Origin: Endozoicomonas sp. 4G
Lineage (GTDB): Bacteria; Pseudomonadota; Gammaproteobacteria; Pseudomonadales; Endozoicomonadaceae
Direction: 5' to 3'
Assembly (NCBI RefSeq): GCF_023822025.1
Contig: NZ_CP082909.1
Span: forward strand, 2,904,001 to 2,968,000
Length of the DNA: 64,000 bases
The notes below the pieces were generated by a model, which saw only the letters and a program-made list of their open reading frames with translations, was not told the origin of the DNA and did not search any database. Shown one piece after another: positions 60,317 to 64,000 of the stretch; the stretch's first letter is position 1; each line of letters starts with the position of its first letter. The position numbers were made by a program, and so were the translations under genes.

Positions 60317-60430
60317 CCTATATTGACCTCGGACTTCACGTTCGGTTGACCATCCCCACAGGTCAACGATTCAGTAGGCAAGGAAGCTATTCCAAGAACA
60401 ATCCTTAAATCAAGACAATAAGGTACAGAT
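60317..60430 (+). promoter_or_regulatory. conserved leader of serpin 2
   Basis: CCTATATTGA at 60317, 114 bases before the GTG; hairpin GTTGACC (60345-60351) with GGTCAAC (60361-60367), loop ATCCCCACA; AAGGTACAGAT ribosome binding region. Almost the same sequence as before 63642. Confidence 0.6.
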
Positions 60431-60685
60431 GTGATTTTACCTGGTAAATCTTCCGATTCAGTCTGCCGGTACAAGAGCGCCCTGATGTTAGTCTCTCTGT
60501 TCTGTTTCCTGCTGCAACCCTCACAACTTCTGGCTGTGATTTGTGACCGATGCGGCCTGGATTACGATGATGGCACCTTTTTATCCTGCCCATCACCGTC
60601 GTGTAAAACAGAGGCTGAGGATAATCCCCATCAAAGTGAAACAGCACCTTCTCCAGCGATTCCCGCACTTAATACGACAATGTAA
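60431..60685 (+). pseudogene. serpin 2 amino-terminal fragment
   Basis: 84 residues from GTG: signal peptide (ALMLVSLFCFLLQPSQLLA), a CDRCGLDYDDGTFLSCPSPSC zinc-ribbon unit and the start of the linker (ETAPSPAIPALN), then a stop just before the transposon region. It lacks the whole serpin fold. Confidence 0.7.
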
Positions 60686-60794
60686 GTATTTTATTCAAAT
60701 TCGTGCTCAGGAGTTAGCGGCCAGCAAAAACCCTGCACCCCAGGTACATTAACAAGTACTATTGTCCCCTGAAAACCTTGGCTACATTACTTTT

Positions 60795-62144
60795 CTATGA
60801 AGTGTTAATTTGAACCCTACCAGGCTTTATGCCATATATGAGCGCATCGAACAATTCATCCCAACCTTCGAGCATCCAGGACAGGAATACCCGTGTAATC
60901 ACCTTCCATAGGTACGTTCGGACGCCCCTCGCTCGCTCCTTCAGCGCCTTTTTGAATTCCGGGCTGGCCATTTCCTGGATTTGATCAACCATGAAGGCCA
61001 GGAACGTCAGGTAAGCCAGGTTGGTTGCCAGGTGCTGCTTCCCGTGACCATAGTTGTGTTCAAGGCTGTAGCCTTGGTTTTTCAGGGTGTTAAACGTTTG
61101 GTTCTCGATGTGCCAGCGGCAACGACCTCCTCTCATGACAGCTTCAACGGTATCTTTGGTTAACTCAATATCTGTGACCCAGCACCAGGTGTGGCGTTTG
61201 CCTTCACTGTCTGTCTCCACGTAATCAAGGACATTGACATTTTGGGTCAACTTGGAGGCATTCAGCGGTACATCATTAGCGAAACGAAACCAGTGCCTGG
61301 TTCCTTGCTCTTCATCAATGATTTTATGATAACTGAGCTGTTCCTGGTCACACAGCGCATCCATCGCCTCGATAAGGGATTTGTGGTTGCCATCTTTAGC
61401 CACAATGATGAAGTGCCAGCCATAGCTCTTGATCAACTCAATAGTAGGATTGTCAGCAAAAAGCCCATCCAGGAGTATGACCAGTTTTAAATGAGGGTGC
61501 TCTCTCTTGACGTGCGCCAGGTAGCGCTTGATGGCATTCTGTTCGCAGTCATTCTTGTTGTCGCCGTCCTGTTGAACAATCGCCTCTGGGGCAAAGGGCA
61601 TGACGACTTTTTGATCCGGGTGAACAATACAGCCGCCCAATAAGTTGTGGTAGTAAGCTTCATTGGGTTTCCCCTTGTTTTTTACACAACACTCTTGGCA
61701 TCGGCATTTACCTGAGTAGAAGAGGCCGGTGCCATCAACCGGCATCAGGTACCAGTCTTTCAAGTCACCACACTGGTACTCGAAGGCTTTAAGAAGCTTG
61801 TTACGCTGAATCAGGGAGAATAACTTCTTGAAGGGCTTGCGAAACTGTGCAGGCTCAATGGGATCAAGCACTTCTCTCATGCGTGTATCACAGGGTACTT
61901 TCTGATCTTGGACGTGATACATAGTCGCCAGGTTATGAAGAATAACCGGGTCGGCACGGTCAGAGTCAAAGGTCAGAAGGGAATCGTACTTCTGATGCAT
62001 CATGGCAAAAGCGGATTTTGCAAAGTTGGGAAAGGGAATCCCATTAGGGCAATGGTTAGGCCGGTGATCTGGAATCTCATCAAGGCACTTGCAAACCTGA
62101 TCGATTAGGTTTGCTGCGTTAAGGTGTTTGCTGACTTTGGGCAT
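60795..62144 (-). CDS. DDE transposase, IS4-like
   Basis: 449 residues from ATG 62144 (MPKVSKHLNAANLIDQV). Catalytic residues are visible as Asp in PVDGTGLFYSG, Asp in LVILLDGLFADNP and Glu in CRWHIENQTFNTLKNQGY, the last being the IS4-type R-x3-E block. A Cys cluster (CRCQECC) follows the first Asp. I could not find clear terminal inverted repeats or a target duplication, so the element's ends and exact family remain open. Inserted between serpin 2 fragments. Confidence 0.85.
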   Translation of the reverse strand: MPKVSKHLNAANLIDQVCKCLDEIPDHRPNHCPNGIPFPNFAKSAFAMMHQKYDSLLTFDSDRADPVILHNLATMYHVQDQKVPCDTRMREVLDPIEPAQFRKPFKKLFSLIQRNKLLKAFEYQCGDLKDWYLMPVDGTGLFYSGKCRCQECCVKNKGKPNEAYYHNLLGGCIVHPDQKVVMPFAPEAIVQQDGDNKNDCEQNAIKRYLAHVKREHPHLKLVILLDGLFADNPTIELIKSYGWHFIIVAKDGNHKSLIEAMDALCDQEQLSYHKIIDEEQGTRHWFRFANDVPLNASKLTQNVNVLDYVETDSEGKRHTWCWVTDIELTKDTVEAVMRGGRCRWHIENQTFNTLKNQGYSLEHNYGHGKQHLATNLAYLTFLAFMVDQIQEMASPEFKKALKERARGVRTYLWKVITRVFLSWMLEGWDELFDALIYGIKPGRVQINTS

Positions 62145-62209
62145 GGCTGTGATCACAAAAGTACGACAGTGTTTTCATGCCTTCAATATAGAGCTAAAAA
62201 GTCTGCGAA

Positions 62210-63478
62210 GTGTTTTTTTTTGAGTGCGCTGGAGGCTATGCGGCTCAAAGGCTTAAAAAAACAGCGGGAATTGCTGCACCTTCTCAATCCGCTACACCTG
62301 TAAGTCCTGGTGCACAGGCAGATGAATCGCAGGAAAACCTGGAGTATGCCGTGAATGTATTTGCCCAGGCAGCAACTAATATCCCTGAAAATTTTGTCAT
62401 GCCCCCTGATGCACTTTTTCAGACAGTGGCACTGTTGCTGTTACATGTGGGCGCTGACGGTGCGAACGAGCAATTGAGTCAAATTTATCTGGGAGAGGAT
62501 TGTTCTGAGCAATCCGGTGCAACAGCGTCAGGTGCAACAGCGTCAGGTGCAACAGCGTCAGGTGCAGCAGCCCGTGGACGGCGCACATACTCTGCTACGT
62601 ATGACGTGTTCGCAGCCAGGCCACTTGAGCCTCTGGCAGTTTATAAACAGAGAGTGTTACAAATAATCGACGATATTCGTAGCAATGGCGACTACACCTA
62701 TGCTGAAGGTCCAAAAAGGTTGGCTCAGGAGTTCAACAAACAATTTTTCCAGTTAACTCGTGGCATGATTCGAGATTATTGCAACCGAAACCCTCACCAC
62801 TTAGATGCATCCGTAGAGCTCTTGAGTAGTTTTTACTTAATAGGGCTGTGGAGGAAGTCTGTTGAGACCCACAGGGCCCACGGTGCAAATATATTTTGCT
62901 TACCCAGAGATCAAGCAGACGCTGTACAAAGAATCATGTTCAAAAAAACTAATCAGTCTCAATACGCTCATCTCAATGACTGGCAAGCGTTTACTTTTCC
63001 CTACCAGGAAGATCATGAAATAATTTTGGTACAACCTCCTGAAGGAATACCACCTTATGCATTAAGGACAGAAATATTAAGGGTATTATTATCATCATTA
63101 GACGCCGAAGAATCTTTTCCATCCAGCTCAACCGTAACTTCTGAACTTCCATTCCCTGATGTTGATATAAACACTGACCAGAACGAAGCGTTAAGTCGAT
63201 CAGGTTCAGGCTTACTTGCTGCGGTTACCAGCGACCTGAGTTCAGGTGCTATGCCAGCAGTACCTGTTCGTATGAGTATGTTCAGCAAACAAGCAGCCCC
63301 GAGCGCAGCTTCAACACGCGCTGGCTCCAAGAGAACACATGAGGGAAATACAATACCATCAATTCGCTTTGATCGACCCGTGATTTATATATTGCGTCAT
63401 AAAATAAAAAATAGAATCATCTATATTGGGCAGATACTTTTCCCCGGAGATGACTCTTCGGAATCGAGTACCGACTAG
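62210..63478 (+). pseudogene. serpin 2 carboxy-terminal part, 5' end lost
   Basis: The open frame begins at a GTG next to a 9-T run (62210) and has no signal peptide or zinc ribbon; its first 25 residues match nothing in the other copies. From AAPSQSATPVSPGAQADES on it is closely related to serpin 1 over the whole fold and ends ...RFDRPVIYILRHKIKNRIIYIGQILFPG. A (GATAS) tandem repeat sits in the helix D region. The linker is present both here and in the fragment at 60431, so this is not a clean split of one gene. The 422-codon frame is intact and could still be translated as a cytoplasmic protein. Confidence 0.7.
62516..62570 (+). repeat. 15 bp tandem repeat inside serpin 2
   Basis: GGTGCAACAGCGTCA three times, then a partial fourth (62516, 62531, 62546, 62561). 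Encodes GATAS repeats absent from serpin 1. Confidence 0.85.
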
Positions 63479-63527
63479 CCGGGACAACTATCTTGGAAAA
63501 CACCGTGGGCACTCATCAGAAAACTGT

Positions 63528-63641
63528 CCTATATTGACTCCGAACTTCACGTTCGGTTGATCATCCCCACAGGTCAACGATTCGGTAGACAAGGAAGCTA
63601 TTCCAAAAACAACCCTTAAATCAAGAAAATAAGGTACAGAT
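63528..63641 (+). promoter_or_regulatory. conserved leader of serpin 3
   Basis: CCTATATTGA at 63528, 114 bases before the GTG; hairpin GTTGATC (63556-63562) with GGTCAAC (63572-63578), where a C to T change keeps pairing as U-G; AAGGTACAGAT before the start. Confidence 0.6.
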
Positions 63642-64000
63642 GTGGTTTTACCTGATAAATTTTCCGATTCAGTCTGCTGGTACAAGAGCGCCCTGGTGTT
63701 AGTCTCTCTGCTCTGTTTGCTGTTGCAACCCTCACAACTTCTGGCTGTAACTTGTGATAAATGCGGCCTTTTTTACGATGAAAACGACTACACATCCTGC
63801 CCATGGCAGAACTGTTATTTAGCAGAAGAGTATCGCGTCTCCCTACCTGTAACCTGTGGCGAATGCGGCCTTGCTTACGATCGGGAAGACTTTGCATCCT
63901 GTCCAGCACCGTCGTGTAGTCAGGATGATGAGGATGAGCTCTCGCAACATGGCTCATCACCTTCTCAGGCGTCACCAACAGCAAACCATGACTCAAACTC
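63642..64000 (+). CDS. serpin 3, 5' part, cut by the window end
   Basis: At least 119 residues from GTG. Signal peptide (LVSLLCLLLQPSQLLA), then two zinc-ribbon units in a row (CDKCGLFYDENDYTSCP...NC and CGECGLAYDREDFASCP...SC) where serpins 1 and 2 have one, then the Ser/Gln-rich linker (SSPSQASPTANHDSN). The serpin fold itself would lie beyond 64000; calling it a serpin rests on homology of leader, signal, ribbon and linker. Confidence 0.65.
   Translation, partial: MVLPDKFSDSVCWYKSALVLVSLLCLLLQPSQLLAVTCDKCGLFYDENDYTSCPWQNCYLAEEYRVSLPVTCGECGLAYDREDFASCPAPSCSQDDEDELSQHGSSPSQASPTANHDSN

Noticed and set aside
62516-62570. Short repeat array, possible CRISPR
   Set aside because: Contiguous 15-base units without spacers, in frame in a coding region; a tandem repeat.

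Overview
The window looks like a chromosomal piece of a marine, host-associated gammaproteobacterium of the Oceanospirillales type. An Endozoicomonas-like genome is my best guess. Basis: the housekeeping proteins (RelA, MazG, BarA, Era, LepA, RecBCD, LysS, RF2) read as gammaproteobacterial, the order of the rpoE block matches that known from Pseudomonas and relatives, and between these blocks lie insertion sequences, a MITE and families of duplicated secreted proteins. No rRNA, tRNA or CRISPR was seen. The genus is inference.

Layout. 1-850: a small secreted repeat protein, then an AT-rich gap. 851-5080: glpK with a large in-frame internal deletion, then mazG and relA as an overlapping pair. 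5557-8331: the BarA/GacS hybrid kinase. 8354-19616: a long minus-strand block reading rpoE-rseA-rseB-rseC-degP-lepA-lepB-DUF4845-rnc-era-recO-pdxJ-acpS, with a good sigma-E promoter in front of rpoE. 20256-21884: nadB. 21885-31039: a roughly 9 kb accessory island with two MITE copies, an MFS transporter, a LuxR-type regulator, an IS200/IS605 element and four tandem paralogues of an unrecognised membrane-anchored protein. It splits nadB from ygfX-sdhE-ygfZ (31040-33058). 33124-39054: a 1976-residue BvgS-like kinase with three periplasmic solute-binding domains. 39188-49671: a small basic protein, then recC-recB-recD-ansA. 49711-54104: ung, a TetR regulator, lysS and prfB with its programmed frameshift. 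53759-55364: an 803 bp tandem duplication of the prfB 5' end and a small secreted-protein gene. 55680-58517: a zinc-finger protein with a GIY-YIG-like domain, convergent with dinG. 58839-64000: an array of serpin-like genes with zinc-ribbon amino termini, interrupted by a DDE transposon and running off the window.

How the genes fit together. The minus-strand block joins the envelope-stress response (sigma E, its anti-sigma factors, DegP) with protein export and translation genes and RNA processing. MazG and RelA pair nucleotide clean-up with (p)ppGpp synthesis. RecBCD forms one overlapping operon for double-strand-break repair.

The most unusual content is the serpin array. These are secreted serine-protease-inhibitor-fold proteins with a conserved reactive-loop segment, and each intact 5' end has the same leader. 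Next come the four-gene paralogue family and the MITE, whose CTAG end supplies the stop codon of two unrelated genes.
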